Part shown: in pieces, positions 1 to 13,500 of the stretch
Layout of the letters: every line of letters starts with the position of its first letter
How positions within the stretch are numbered: position 1 is the stretch's first letter
Origin: Eremophila alpestris peregrina
Taxonomy: Eukaryota; Chordata; Aves; Passeriformes; Alaudidae
Length of the DNA stretch: 64,000 nt
Assembly (NCBI GenBank): GCA_009792885.1
Contig: WMCF01000023.1
Coordinates: 8,356,861 to 8,420,860, forward strand
Direction of reading: 5' to 3'
Translations under genes and position numbers: made by a program
Notes under the pieces: generated by a model
Told to the model about the DNA's origin: nothing
The model's input: only the letters and a program-made list of their open reading frames with translations
The model's database searches: none

Positions 1-352
1 TCATAATGAAGGCAGTGGGGAGAGGGAAGTGGTGGTGATGGAATGTTTGTACTGGTAATTGTTTAATGAAGAAAACAAAATGAAAAGAGGGGAGAAGGAA
101 GAAAAGCAAAATTAGTGTATCAGGGAGAGATGTGTGTATTTATGAACCAAAGCCTTCTTTCCATAAAGTGAGGGGGGAAAGGGTCTTTTAGCCAAAGGAG
201 GTCATTCCATGCAAACCTCTAAAGGAAAGAGGATTTTCGAACAATGAAGGAAGGGGGGAGTCTGTTTCTTACACTTTAATGATTTTTTTTGCTTCTCATA
301 GATAGGAACTGGAACTCCACACTATTAGCCACAAATGGCATTTTGAAATGAC

Positions 353-366
353 TTTTTTTTTTTTTT
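353..366. repeat. Poly-T tract (14 bases)
   Basis: An uninterrupted run of 14 T. On the minus strand it would read as an A-tail, but no recognisable retroposon body lies beside it, so it is listed only as a homopolymer. Confidence 0.9.
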
Positions 367-778
367 GGGCAAACCCAAAAGACATTGCTAAGATTTACAT
401 TTTCAAATATATGCTGACCTTTTTTTCCTCTTTCTTTTAGTTCATTTGTCATCAGTATGTAATTGAATCAATATATTTCCTGATCAACCCAAAGATTGAA
501 TAAGGTCATGGGAAGCCATGTGTGGACATTAAAAATCATTATTTTACTCAAAATGAGCAGAGATGGCATAGACCATTCAGAGTTCCAAATGAAATTCTAT
601 TAGATTCTATTACACTTTTACAATTATAGAGACGTTCCAATATTACAAGGGGAAATGAAGTCATAATAAAAAAGCCCAGAGGTGTATTACAAAGAAATGG
701 GCACACTATTTTTCTAGTTAAAAACTTGATGAAAGGAGCTCTGCTACTTTTCAGTTGCTGAGATGTGACCTTGTTCTT

Positions 779-790
779 AAAAAAAAAAAA
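779..790. repeat. Poly-A tract (12 bases)
   Basis: Twelve A followed by GG and eight more A. No retroposon body or target-site duplication is evident. Confidence 0.85.
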
Positions 791-3700
791 GGAAAAAAAA
801 TACCAGGAACCAGTTTTCTTCTAACCATTTACATTTCTTGTTTCACAGCATGTTTCTAAGGAGGACAGGATGTTTAATCTGATTTCAATTGAAAAAATAT
901 TTATAGAAAGGTGCAATGAAACAGGTCTGGTATATTTAAACACAAATCATTTCAGTGGCTGACACTGGAAAAGTAGTTTTGGGGAGCTGCTTGTCTGTTT
1001 ATGGAAGCTGGAAAGATAGATCTTGGCATGTAAGAGACATGAATCTGATCATTTTATATGCTTTCCTTAACTGTTCCTCGTTACTTCATCTCTCCACCCT
1101 CACTAAAGTGTTTGGTCAAGCTGCAAATCTTGGATTTGAGGCAAACTTTTAGAAATTTTTGAGTAACCCAGAACTGGTGTCTGTCAGGGAACCATTCCTA
1201 TATCTTGGGAGTGCAGTAGTGCAGCTGAGGGTAAGGTTACTGCAGAGTTGAAAAGGCACATGACCAAGGACAGTCTCGTCTTGGCATTCCATGGAGAAGA
1301 GTGGAAGAAAAGAGCTTGTGGAGTTTGAACTCCATTCCAGGTCTGCAGGAATGGGGTGGATTTGTGTCATCTTTTTTTTCAGATTCAAGCAGGCTGTTCT
1401 GTACTTAAATATAGTGGCCTAGGTGATAAAGAGTTTCTCTACCACTGCATCCAAAGAAATAAGGCAAAGCATTGAGATTGTTCAGGGACAAAGTAATTGA
1501 AAAATGAAGCAATGAGATGCTGCCTGAGAGGCCTAGAGGAAAATGGTGTGGCATATTCCAGTCTCCCAACTACATATCAAAAAGTTACAAAAGGAAACAC
1601 AAAACTGAGGAATGGAGATGCAGAAATAGCCTAGATCCAGCATAAAGGTTGAGTCCTACTCCTTCTATGAGGTTTCTGGAGATCTGCTGAGAAAACCCAG
1701 GTTGTGCTGGGAAATGCTCTTTGGTGCATATGGGGATGTGTTCACATACAGGATTATTGACTGACACAGGCTACAGAGGTATCTCAGTTTCCATGGGGGT
1801 ATGAAGGAGCAAACAGGGTCCTCCACATAATTTTTCTAGTTTGTAAGTCAGATGGCAGCTTTGAAGGCATCTATTAAACCCTATAATAATCTATTGTACA
1901 AGGTCCTGTGCTAGGCCTGTGAAAGGAGTACAGAATGCAATGAGGAGGAGTAAAAATCTCAAAGAGTTGCGTAGTCTGTACTAAATTAGGCTGAAGTCAC
2001 CTCCGAAGCAAGAGACTGATCTTGAGTCTTGAGCACAGATTTCTACCTGCTACCTTGAGGTTGTGCAGTGAGATTTGTTTTAGGCCCGCTGTGTAATGAA
2101 AATATGTGCAAGTGTCCTAACAGCTTTTAAATGGGTATGTAATAATTGATGAAACAGTCAATTGCTGGAATGACCTCCCCACACCCTCCCAGCAGTTACT
2201 GAGACATTAAAGTGACAGAGATGGGATCAAGCTAGCAAATGGGAATGTGCATTGCTGTCTTCTCTGGATGATTTCCAGCCACTGCAACTATTTTGAGCCC
2301 ACAATATTGTGCAACAGTTTTGAGAGCAAATTCCTAATGGAAAACTGGATTTAAATGTCATGACTCTTTAGTAGGCTTTTTCACCTATAAGTACTTACAG
2401 TTTTGCCATTATTCTTACCCTCTCTGTTCATTTGTCAGCGTATTTTTTTCTATACTAAAATGGAAAAAACAATAGGAAAAATTAGAGAACTAAGATTTAT
2501 TAATTTTTTTGCCAAAACCTTTGTCCAGCTCTATTTAGTATTCATTTTTTTTTTCAAATGTTAACCACAACAATTCATTTTGGCAATCACTTTACAAGAA
2601 AACAGGTGAATATTTTGCACTATTTTCACAGAAGCTGACTGATTTGAAGGGCAAATTTTGCTTTCCTGTCTTGTACTGCATAGTACCTGCCCTCCTTCAT
2701 GAGGAGAGCTATTTGAGTCTGACCTTAAATGATTTGTTGAAAGCCAGAAAAGCAGTCAGTGTTAGAGTGGAGGAATTTCGGCTTCTAATCCAGAGTTCAA
2801 ATGACAAAACCATATATCTGATAAAATGAAGCTTAAACCTGTGATACTGCATACCATACAGCACATTTAAAATGCATTTACTTCCCCACCCCAGGAGCTT
2901 CAATAGCTCCAAAATAACTTTTAAAAATAAATTGTTTATTGAAAGATTAAGGGCATTTTATTGACTTTGCAGTTATGGCCAATTTCACTGCATTTTTGTG
3001 ACAGTATCTAGTCACAGATAGTCTCTTTGCTACGTGTGATGGTTTTATTATGTGGAAGAAGTCTACCTACTGTTTATCCTTCCATTGCTCTCATCCTCAC
3101 AGTCCCCTAAGTTCCCCCAATGCTTTGCATGTCAAATGATCTCTCTGTCTCAATTCAAATCCCTCCTTAAGAGATGACTTCTGTGCAGATTTCCTGTAAT
3201 GATTCCCTCAAGATAGCCATACTGATCTGAGACAGGTTTTTCATCTATCGTGGCACGTGTGGTTGATGACACAATTTCTGAACCTAATATTTCTGTGTTC
3301 AGAACAGTTTTGAAAAAGTCTTTAAGAAAAAAATCAAACGCACTTTTTTTTTCTTTCGCTTGTCTTTTTTATTCACTGTGTCTCTGTAAGCACAGAAAAG
3401 CTCATTTTAAAGTAAGGTAAATGAACAGATCAGATTTTAAATATGCAGAATTAATGCTAATTAGTTCATAAAGAGTTTGAACATGAACATCTTTATTAAA
3501 ATCCTGTCGTGTCCTCCACATCGAAGTGCATCCAGAACTCCAGTGAAAGTGAATGCATCCGTAAACTTTAACACTTTGGAGGCTCTTACAGCCTTTCTGT
3601 GCTTTCCTTTCCTTTGTGTGGGCTGAGCATGGAGTTGGGATACTTTTGCAGCCAGTGTCTCCATTATGAAGAACAGAGGGAGTCTGCCCCTTGAGGGAGA

Positions 3701-4185
3701 TTCCCAACCAGGGAGTTTCTTATGTCCAGCTTTTAAAAGCTAAAGTTTATTATTGTGCAGAGTGGTCCCAGTTTTACCTTTGCAGCTGAGCCTTTGCACA
3801 AACATTAAATTAAAATATTGCTTTCCTTTCTTACTTAGCTAATTAATTTCTTCTTTCCCTCCTCTACTCAATTCTGTATCATCACAGATAGATTTTTTTT
3901 AAAATCAAAATAATGTGGTCTGATCCCTTTTTGTGGACACAGATGCACAATCAGTTGGGAAAATATGGGGTGTGTTGTGTGGTAGGTGCACATATGACTG
4001 TATTGAACAGCCTTCTGAAGCACCTGTCTCTGCAAATGAGACAGAATTAGCTGACCTCTGGTCTGCTCTGGTATGACAATTTCTACCTTCAAGGAACTTT
4101 CTGGTAATCTACATCAAGTCACAGAAAATGAGGTGGGGGGAAATATTTGGAAATGTTTGTATTCATTAGTTTCTGTATTGTCTTG

Positions 4186-4239
4186 TGGTTTGTTGTTTGT
4201 GTTTTTTGGTTTTGTTTAATTTAGTTGGGTTTTTTTTGA
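4186..4239. repeat. G/T-rich low-complexity tract
   Basis: The stretch is made almost only of T and G, in irregular units such as TTTG, TTGTTTG and GGGTTTTTTTT. Similar tracts recur in the window (56649-56695, and the A/C complement at 46661-46710). The pattern is common in songbird non-coding DNA. No function is inferred. Confidence 0.6.
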
Positions 4240-6539
4240 ATGTTTATTATATTCAGAGGGGCAAAAAATAACCAATAATAGTCATCATGCAAATGGCACT
4301 TTCTCCTAACAGAGACTGGATGGATGTTAAATCCCCAGGAGCCAAATAAACTCTAAGGAGTTCTGTAAAATGACACATCGTTGCAAGGGATTTTGTGACT
4401 TATGACCACTGTGCAACTATGAACAAGCAAGCACCCATAAAAATAGACTTTGTGGAATTGTGGTAATTTTTAATCATAAGCCTAAAATGCTTACAGTATT
4501 TCAGTCTACTCTTGTTGAATTTTTAAGTCATGTTTGTCTGTGGCTTCTGCTTGGCTAAATGTGCTTTAAAGGCGGAGTCATGGCTTTTTAATTTCAGTCC
4601 AAGAGAAGGTAGGTTTTAGAAGGTGGTCTGAAAACATGCAAACCAAAACAGTCTTCAGAAAAAAGATACCACTTCCCCCTGTATTTGTTTTGGATCCTTT
4701 GAACTGGAACCTCTGAGATAATAGGTGTATCATGGATATAGATCTATAATCCGTAATCTTATTACAAGTGATAAATTAATAAATTAATATTTGCAAACCT
4801 AATTGCTTCACTAATGTGTACCCACACCTGTCCTAACTTACTACTTCCATTTTTCAAGCTGCCAGTGAAAGCAGCTGATCACCATTCTCTGCTTAAATAA
4901 ATCTACATCTATTGGGCAGAGTGAGGAACAATATCATACTCACACACATTGAAAAAAGGTGCCAGATGACACACAGATAGAAATAGCTTGGAAAAAAAAT
5001 GTGGTTTAACCTAAAAGCTTTGACCAGAAAGCTGTTTAACCCACAAGCATCACAGATGTACCACCTTGAAGCTAATGGGCTGGGACCAGTATAAATGAGA
5101 GGAGAATCTGGCCACTTGTGTCAAAATACCCAGGGCCTCTTTTCTCTTGGGTGCTGGTCTCATTCCCCTGTGACTCCAGTGCTTCCCATCCTTCTCTCTA
5201 GCCCACTGCCCCACTCAGCCACAGCCTCTCTGGTTCCTACCTGTGTCTTACTTGGACAAGCTCATGTTAGCAGGCACCTGACCAAGTGGAATTTGAAACA
5301 AGAAATGCTCCTCTGTCATTTAGCAAGGCATATTTCTGCAGGATCTGGCCCTGTTAGATTTCCTGAGTAAAGCTGAATTGAATCACTGTGTAACCTCTAG
5401 GTGATGCAGCAGGTTTTGCAGGAGCCATAGCTCTGGCTTTTGTTCTCAGCATGGTCTGTAATATTGTGGTTGAAGGGAACAAGCAAATATTTTTCTCAGT
5501 GCTTCTTCCCCTGGATTCTGGAACCGAAATCCAAAAGGCATTTCGGTTCTTTTGCAGATGATTTAACTACTCCTTTATGCAATGTTTGTTTTCTCTGATC
5601 ATCTTAACTTTGTAAACCAAGTATCAATCCCACTTTGCACTTGTTTCTCCGGTGTATTTTATTCTCCTAAGAACTAAGTGTCCTCTGTGCATCTTGGTCC
5701 CAGTGCACAGGTGTTTGGAACAAAGTGATAAATGGGAATATATTGATTAGGAAACTCAGCTCTAATTTCTCAAATGTCACTGAATAAGAGATCACTCTCA
5801 TGTGTAGCAGGATTATCTAGTTTGAATACTTCTAGGATTCTTCTGGAGTCTCAGCCTTCTGTTTCAGAAATTATTAGTGCATTGCTAATAAAAGAGCAGG
5901 GTAGAATCTCTTCAGTGTCTTCAGGCTTCCTTCTGAAAACTAAACAGTGCATAAAAACCAAACAAATAAACATAACCAGACAACCCTTCCTCCTTTACCT
6001 GTTTCCCGCTCCACCACCCTCCCCCCTCCAAAAAAAAGGGAAGCCCTAAACCCCCACAAAACTACCCTCTGCAATATTTCAGCCTTGTGCTATGGTCCTT
6101 AAAAATTGAAATACCCTTAGAAAGTCATAGCAGATATGAAATTAGAATTTGTTTGGAAATCAAGTGCAGCGTCACAGTGAAGAGGATAGGGAATTGAATG
6201 AGAATTTCCATAAAGAAAGTGAATATATTTCCAGAGGCATATAATGGGCTGATTTAAAATCTGATGTTGACAAAGAGAATAAAATGTGAAAAGTAAGAGC
6301 AAGATAGTTAGAATCCAGTGTGTAAAAGCCACAGGTGATTCTTAATAGACAGTAAATTAGCAGAAGAATAGATATTGCCATTTTTGTAGTAATAGCAACA
6401 CTTTCAGTTTTTTAGTAAGTTTTTAACTTAAAAAAATTAACAGAAGAGCAATGCAAAGAATAGGAAGGTAATTGTGAATTAGGAGCCAAATTATGCCAGG
6501 CACAATTGAATAAGTTCTGACTTTTCTTACTGACAGACA

Positions 6540-7110
6540 TGTATATTAATAGTTGGCACTTATTGAACCAAATATGAATATTCATCTTCATTTATATTTC
6601 AAGGCCTTTCATTCCTCAAGGACCACAGTGCTTTTGACCAATTTTCATCCACATTACTAAAATGACAGCTTTCACTCCTGGGCCCTGACAGAGGTCTGCA
6701 GAATTCATTGGAGGTCCTGGGAGGAGGGAACCAGCTCCCGCTCCCAGCTGTCCACAAACACTCATTAAGAGAGGCAAATATCCAGCAGAATCTCTGTGAG
6801 AATTTTTAATCACGCAAAGGCTCTGCTAATTAGGTAGCTGATGGGGCATAGAGAGCACAAGGACGAATTCTTTAAACAAAGGACTAGAAACTTTAAGAGC
6901 TTTAATTACTTGGGCACAGAGTTCATTTCAGAACTTGGGAGCAAATTATTCTAATAACAATAAGACCAAGTAGCAGGCCATATTAGTGAGAATTGTGTGG
7001 AAAAGTTCAATCTTCTTGGGCTGCCACAGCTGTGGTTGGAGTGTATTGGAAACTCAGGGGGCTGTAAATGTATTAATAATAAACTTTATTGTGATCTGGA
7101 TTTGATGCAG
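6540..7110. promoter_or_regulatory. Candidate regulatory element (unverified)
   Basis: This block has no repeat and no convincing reading frame. It carries developmental transcription-factor words: TAATTAGG at 6827-6834, TAATTA at 6903-6908, and a perfect 12-base palindrome at 7024-7035 with the E-box CAGCTG at its centre (7027-7032). TAATTA cores are bound by many homeodomain proteins, and CAGCTG by basic helix-loop-helix factors. The base composition and lack of microsatellite decay resemble conserved non-coding elements. That is inference, because no alignment was possible here. Confidence 0.3.
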
Positions 7111-9170
7111 AGGATTTCCTATGCTCTTCTTTTCTGCTTTGTCAGGGAGTATTGCACTGTGTCCTGCCCCTCAAAATGCTGGCATACCTCAAGAGGTGGA
7201 TGCTTTTACATAAACGCAGAACAATGCCTATTTCCAAACCCAAATCCCCCTTTTTGTTTAGTGCACCATACTGTCTCCAGAACCTAACAACTGGAAATGT
7301 GTTCTTTTCTTGTAGGCTAGAAGCAAATCCATTTCACTGGCTGAGAATTACGGGTTTTGGGGTTTTTTTTGCTTGTTTTGTAAGCAAAAAAATAATAAAT
7401 AACATGGCTGGGTTGTATGGTTTCTCCCAGGACACAGTTCAGGCTAAAACAATTTCCAGGATCCTTTTCTCCTGGGTGAAATAAGGAAAAGAGACAGAAA
7501 TTGCCAAGGAAAAGGAAGATGCAGATGTTTGAGGGATTTAAATTAGGAAATTGTGCTGTCCTACTAGTTAAGAATAGAATATAGAAAACACACAGTTCTC
7601 TTTCCCTTGGAAAGTGGAAAACAACTGGTATGCTACTCTTGTTATTGCTGCTGAGAAACCTTAGCAAGCTTGTCTGTGATTGAGCACAAGGGGCACATCC
7701 TGCCTGTGTGCTGGATGAGAAGATGATTTCCTTGCACAATATTTGGGGTGATGGGGTAGCAAGTAAAGGAGATTTTTGCCGTCTTCAGCCTTGGATATTT
7801 TTGCAGTCAGGGTAGGGGGAACCACTGCCTGGTACACCTGTGTAGATTAGTAATCTTCTGTGAAGATACAGATTGAGTGTTGTTCATTTTTTTATGAAGG
7901 GATGGTGACTTGCCTGGGGTCACCCCCTGACAGGGAGAAAGCTGATAGCATTTAAAATGTGTTTATAGACACTTGAAGAAAACGCTGTTCTAAGCAAAAA
8001 GTTATTTTCCAGTGGATTTAGTGCAAAACACATACAAGGATATGTTAAATGCTAATGGAAACTTTAGTGTCCAAAAACAAGTTCTCTATCTAAGAGACTG
8101 CTCACTGCTGCTGGGATTGAATATGTCAGTTGAACATGGGTAAAGAGACTGGTGCAAATATAAGTTGTGATAATTTAGGGCTAAGTATTCTCAGTGAGTA
8201 AGTATGGACTGGTGTTCAGAGTTGCAGAAAGAAATTGGATAAGAAAGAAAAAAAGATTTATCTGCACAGAGAATTGGTCTGAGTTAAAGCTCCACAATCA
8301 GTTTTAAAACTTGAACAAATATTCTACTTGTGTTTGCTATTGAGCTTGCTGCATGCTTTATCCACTGCAGAGGAAAGGCACTGCTAAAGAACAACCACTA
8401 CAATCTGTGGCTATAGACAGGCTTTCAGTTTGTGTGGGCTTTCCCCACATGAATAACCAGAGGTCTGAGTGCAGTGATCATGGAGCTGAGTCGTTCCATT
8501 AGGAAGTCATTCTGCCCACTGTGGTCTCTCAGCCATTTGTGAGAGTAGTTAGACTAACAAAATGTGGTACTGACAAGAAGAGCTTTTTCTTTTCATTGTT
8601 GCTTTTTGGTTTTCTTTTATTTCCCAGGAGAGCAGGTTAAGCTGACATGCAGGAGTAATTCTGTCACCTTAGATCCTAATATTTCTGACAGCAGTAAGAG
8701 CAGAATAAACAAATAGGTGGGGGAGAAAATGTGAACAGGAGAAAAGTCCCATATAGTACCTTCTTTTAAAACAATCCCTTTGTAATTTTGAAAAGCACTT
8801 AAGCTTCAGGTACACTGTGCTGCCATTCTCTCCCTGGATCCTTTGGGGGAGTGGGAATAGTGTAGTTTGATGCTTATTCCATGTGCTGCTCTGTTTTCCT
8901 GGCTATTGCTCTTACTCACTTACACATCTGGCCTTGGATATGCAGCATACCAACAGTCATATCACCAATTTGTTTGCACTGCATTGATTTAAACAAAAAA
9001 ATCCAACCCTAAACCAAAACTTTATAAAGCCCAGAGTCCAAGAACACAGCTGAAAGTAATTGGGGTGTTTTTTATTATATATAAAAATATATTTAATCTA
9101 CTTTTATCAAGAAGTACTGTTATAAATTTTATTTTAATATTTTACTCTTTAAAATTATATAGAGTAAGGT
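7111..9170. other. Non-coding stretch, no gene seen
   Basis: Mixed sequence without a recognisable gene. A minus-strand frame of 140 codons at 7317-7739 is rich in Phe, Ser and Cys, has no recognisable domain, and looks like a chance frame. From 9060 to 9170 the sequence is very AT-rich, built from short TATA and TTTTA words. Confidence 0.55.
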
Positions 9171-9175
9171 TTTCA

Positions 9176-9197
9176 CCCCCCCTTTTTTTTGGGGGGG
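9176..9197. repeat. C7-T8-G7 homopolymer hairpin
   Basis: Seven C (9176-9182), eight T (9183-9190) and seven G (9191-9197) follow one another without interruption. The C and G runs are perfectly complementary, so either strand could fold into a 7-bp all-GC stem with an 8-base loop. It sits inside AT-rich sequence. It may be a real hairpin or an error-prone homopolymer in the assembly. Confidence 0.85.
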
Positions 9198-10289
9198 AAA
9201 CATAATTTGTGGAAAAAGTGTGTGGCCCTGCTGCATCAGCTTAGCTGTTATGACTCATGAAAAATAAAGCTCCAGTTTTTCAGCAGATCTACTTACAATT
9301 TTTTTTTTTGTAAAAGTAAACTGTGGTGGTTTTTTTCTATCTTTTTTAATTGTAGATGAAACTATGCTCTTTCAACTTACACATTTTCTTTGTGCTTGGG
9401 ATCTCTGTATAAGACAAAAAGACATACAAAGAAGTTTTGTCATCATTGCACCCAAGTTTTAAGTAAGCCCATTTTAGACAGATTGTCAATATCAAGATCC
9501 CAAAATATGAACATTTTTGTACAGAAAGATAGCTGTCTATGCACATTTGTCAACTGTTATGTTCTGTTTTCTATTGGGAAAAGAATCATTCATCACGTTA
9601 CAATCACTGTCTAGTGCAAAGCTGATCAGGAGGCATAACCATTAATTCATATCTGTCCGTAGATGTCAACTCTAAAGATGTATGCAGTTTGTATGAAAAT
9701 AATAAGAAATATTCAAGTTGTTGAATACAAGAGTCTTTAGAACCACCCTCACGTCCTTTTGAGGGATTTCACCCTGTAATGGGAATGTGAAGGAGCTTGA
9801 CTTCAGAGTTGATACTTGAGGAAAATAATCTTTGGAACTGCAGAAACTGCAAATGGCTCTTGAGTGTGATTTCTTATCTAGAAAGGGAAATAGAAGAGAG
9901 AGATATTTCTACTGATAATGTATTTTGATAGGTTTATGTCAAGAGAAGCTCTGAGAAACTTTTATGATGCAAAAATACTGGAATTCCTAATAGAGGCAGA
10001 AAAGCTGCTTTCATATTCATATCCTTACCCAAAGAAAAGAAAAAAGTCTCCTATCTTTCAGCAGTTAAGAGTTAGACGGACCCTTTTGAGGAAAAAAATG
10101 TTGAAATTACAAATATCAGCAAAGTCATTGTTTGATGGCAACACTGCTAGAGATCAGCAGGTTTGTAGGGATAAGGCAGACCTAATAGATCCCATACTGA
10201 TTACACCGTTTAGATGCTGATTGAGAAGAACTTTCACCCTCACTGATGGGATAGTCCTATTCTTCTCCTCAGTAGGATTTCCCTCTCTC
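9198..10289. other. Non-coding stretch with one basic 100-codon frame
   Basis: I recognise no gene. A frame that begins with a true ATG at 9918 runs for 100 codons to 10220. The predicted product is basic and rich in Lys, Arg, Leu and Glu, with a KKRKK-type cluster near residue 40. I know no family that it matches. The in-frame stop upstream is at 9891-9893. It is discussed as a finding and not called a gene. Confidence 0.5.
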
Positions 10290-10570
10290 CATCTGAAGCT
10301 GCGACTGGGCCTTTGACAAACGCTCAATTTGGAGTACTCAGGCTTAAAAGGGAGACTTTTAAAAATCTTTAATTGGGGCTAAGCGCTAGTTCGTCATGCA
10401 GCCCATTGTTTCCAACAAGGAGGCAGGACTAAAGAGTTAACTGCTTCCAATTGTAAATGCATCAGTGGCAGGCACATTACAAAGCTCTATACAATCCTGC
10501 CGAGTAAATGGTGGACAGCTCATCACAATTAGGCATGGTCATAATGAAGAGCCAGAAGAGAGAAAAAGGG
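10290..10570. promoter_or_regulatory. Candidate regulatory element (unverified)
   Basis: This block is compositionally balanced, with isolated CpGs retained near 10383-10394 in an otherwise CpG-poor region. It has a SOX-type word CCATTGTT at 10403-10410 and homeodomain cores TTTAATTGG (10368-10376) and AATTAGG (10528-10534). It has no repeat and no open frame of note. These traits fit a conserved non-coding enhancer. The call is inference from motif words only. Confidence 0.32.
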
Positions 10571-13500
10571 GGCATGGGGAAAAACAGACCTTTTACAAAT
10601 GTTTTATATGAAGAGAAATTATAGCTAAAAGGGATAGTAATTAGTTTAAAGAATAGGTGGTAATGCCTTCTCTTTGCAGAAAAAGAAAACTTTGAAAGCA
10701 TGGAAAATGGGTGAGTTTCTAGCTGCTGATCTGGAAAAGGAGAAAACAATTCAAAGCAATACTGTACGTGGGTGTTTCTCAAAAGAGGCTGTGGTGGGAA
10801 GTGTGTGATCTGAGTAGTTTGCTCTTAGCAGAGACAGTAGGCACTCCTGTGTCTGACAGAGACCCTGCATGAAGCCTTGTTTTCACTGGCAGGCATCTGT
10901 GTTATTGCAGGTGCTTAGCAGGGACAGAGATGCTCATGGTTTGCTTCCCAGCTTTGCTCTGAGCAAGGCAAGGCCCACCTGGCTTCAGCTGAGAAGAATG
11001 CAAAGAAGAGCAAGGCTACAGCCAGGCTTGTGCTCTGGCCTTTTTGCAGTTTTCTGTGAAAGCAATTTGCATGCTGAAATCCGTTGTTTGGGGAAGAAAT
11101 GAGGAATGGCAGTAATCTGCAGCAGGTTGTTAAAGAGCAGTGTAAACTCAAGCATTGTGCTGCCTGTGAGACACAGGCTGTGGGACACCGCTGGGAGATG
11201 AAGCTTTTTCCAGCACCACTGAATTTTTTTGTGTCTTCCTAGCCCCAGTGCCACTGTGTGTATCTGGGGTAAGATGGATCTATGTGTCACTAATAGAAAC
11301 ACAAACACTCCATATAGACTTTCTGCTGCTTGGATAGGTGTGAAGTGCAGTCATTTCCCATAAAGCTGATTGAGTTTCGTGCTGCTGGGATCAACTTCTG
11401 TGGCTTGGTTGTGTATTTCTGTGCTACACCACAGATTCTGAGAACTGCAGGATAGCTGCAACCTTTATTTTTTAGTCTGGTAGTTTGGAGCCACAGTCAT
11501 CACTCCCTATGACAACTGTGGAATCAATGTTGGTGTTAGCACTGTCTGTGTCTGTCACATGGCACAAAATAGATCATGTTATAGTAGTGAATGGGATAAG
11601 GTTATCATTTCTCAACCATTTCTGCCTGTAGTAGCATGTGTAGCGTGCTTTGTGCTCAAAAAGAGCAAAGTTATTTGTGGTAAGAGCTTGATTGTCTACT
11701 AGTAAGTGAGAGACTCTTGTGGGACTGCTTTGGTCTCTGTTGTCCAAGGGAAAGAAAAATTGGTATTGCAGTTGTCTCTAATTTGTCACCTGAGTTCTCT
11801 TGGAATCTGCCTACTTCTACAACATCCATCAGTCTCCAAGGATGAGTAATATCCAACTACAAGTGCCAGCAGTTGTGGTATTGCTTCAACAACACATAGA
11901 TTCTATTGTGGCTTTTGTGGTTAAAGTGGAGACGCGCAAGATAGAATTTTAAAATGTTAATTTTCCTGCTGTTGAAATCAGTGGTGAGACTTGTGAGGGA
12001 ACAAAGTTGGGCCTATTTTTGGCACTTCACAAAGCTTCCTGTAGAATATTCGATACTTTTCATTAATTGTACATATTTGCTTGTCATGGCTTCATAGAGA
12101 AAGCAGTAGCAAAAAGATTGTCTTTCATCATTGTTCTCTGCAGACCCAAAATCAATATTTCTGTGACACCCATTTTCTTTAATTCGTCTCTGATAAGGTC
12201 TGCTTTAGCATTTGAATATGTGCAAATAAGATGGATTCATGCCCTCAATTACATTTGTCTTGTACATGAACAAACAGTATGATTAGAAATTAAAGGATAA
12301 AACCTGTACCAGTGCCTTCATCAGGAGTTATGTAAATATAAGCCCTTTGAAAATTACATTTCATTGGTACCAATCCACGTAGAAGGGTAACTAGAACCTC
12401 AGAAGGCAGGTATTCTGCTGAATGATCAGGAATTTAGGAGAGTAAAATTGTAAACAGTATAGAGATTAGATTCTTCAGGTCTCTCCAAACACTTCTTATG
12501 GGTTTGGTTTTTTTTTTTTTTTGAGTGAGAAAAAGAGAAACTTTTATCATATATTTTATGAATGAAGAAAAGTAACATTGTGTTTGTTTAGATTTAATAG
12601 AGGGCTGGATGTAGGCTGTGGGATATTGAAAGGGAGAATAGAGGATGCTGCTAGAAGGGTAACAGACACTCAACATTATTCTGAAAGAAGCTTGTGTCCT
12701 TAAAATATTATTATGCAGATAAAATGTTGGAAGAAGGGCCTGTATGAAAATCTTGAAAGAATTAATAGGGGTTTTTGTCACATTAATACACATAAAAACA
12801 CAGGGAAAAATAGGAAGTTGGAAGAAAACTTATTTTTCCACTCAATCTTCTAAAAGTAAGTTGTTTTTATTGCTTATATCTATGCTTATGTGGAGAATAA
12901 AATTCCAATAAATTATTCAGTTTCTCTGGAGAAAGCTGTCCTCAACCTGTAAAAAAATCTAAGTCTGGTCTTCAGGTGGGTAGTGAGCCTGTACCAGATC
13001 AGTCCATTCCTGTCATTTTACAGAAATACCCATCTTGGAATATACTTCATCTCTGAAGTTTGATATAACAGAAGGAAAGCTCTTTTCATACACCGCCCAG
13101 GAGCTGGGTCAGAGAACTAAACATCTTTAGAAATTGTTTCTGTGAAATTTTATTTTATTTAACTGTTTGGCTGTGCAGGGAGACAAAGTTGGAGGTGATC
13201 CAAGCCCAAGAATATGTAACATAAATTGCCAAGGCATATGAAGAACATGTTTGAGAAGAGAGAGCAAGAGATGGGCCCAAATAATGAAAAATTCCAACAC
13301 TTTTAAAGATCATACTGACAAGGAAAGATAGCAATTGATGGAGGCCAGGCCTATAGTACTTTCTTGTAGTTTTAGCAAAGTTGTAGAGAGTTTTTCTGTC
13401 AGTCTGTGAAGTATAAACAAGGCATTTTGTAAAGACCCTCAGTCAGTCATCTGGTAGAATCCCAGTGCAAAGATGAATGGATCAGGAGAAGACTGTGAGA

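Larger units (their letters stand above)
1..6480. other. Non-coding AT-rich stretch, no gene seen
   Basis: I see no recognisable exon, RNA gene or full transposon here. The reading frames present are short and resemble nothing I know. The stretch holds homopolymer runs (T14 at 353-366, A12 at 779-790) and a G/T-rich tract at 4186-4239. Several AT-rich parts without repeats could be old unique sequence. This is most simply intergenic or intronic DNA. Confidence 0.6.

Noticed and set aside
7317..7739. Minus-strand frame of 140 codons
   Set aside because: The composition is rich in Phe, Ser and Cys, with no recognisable domain or splice context; most likely a chance frame.
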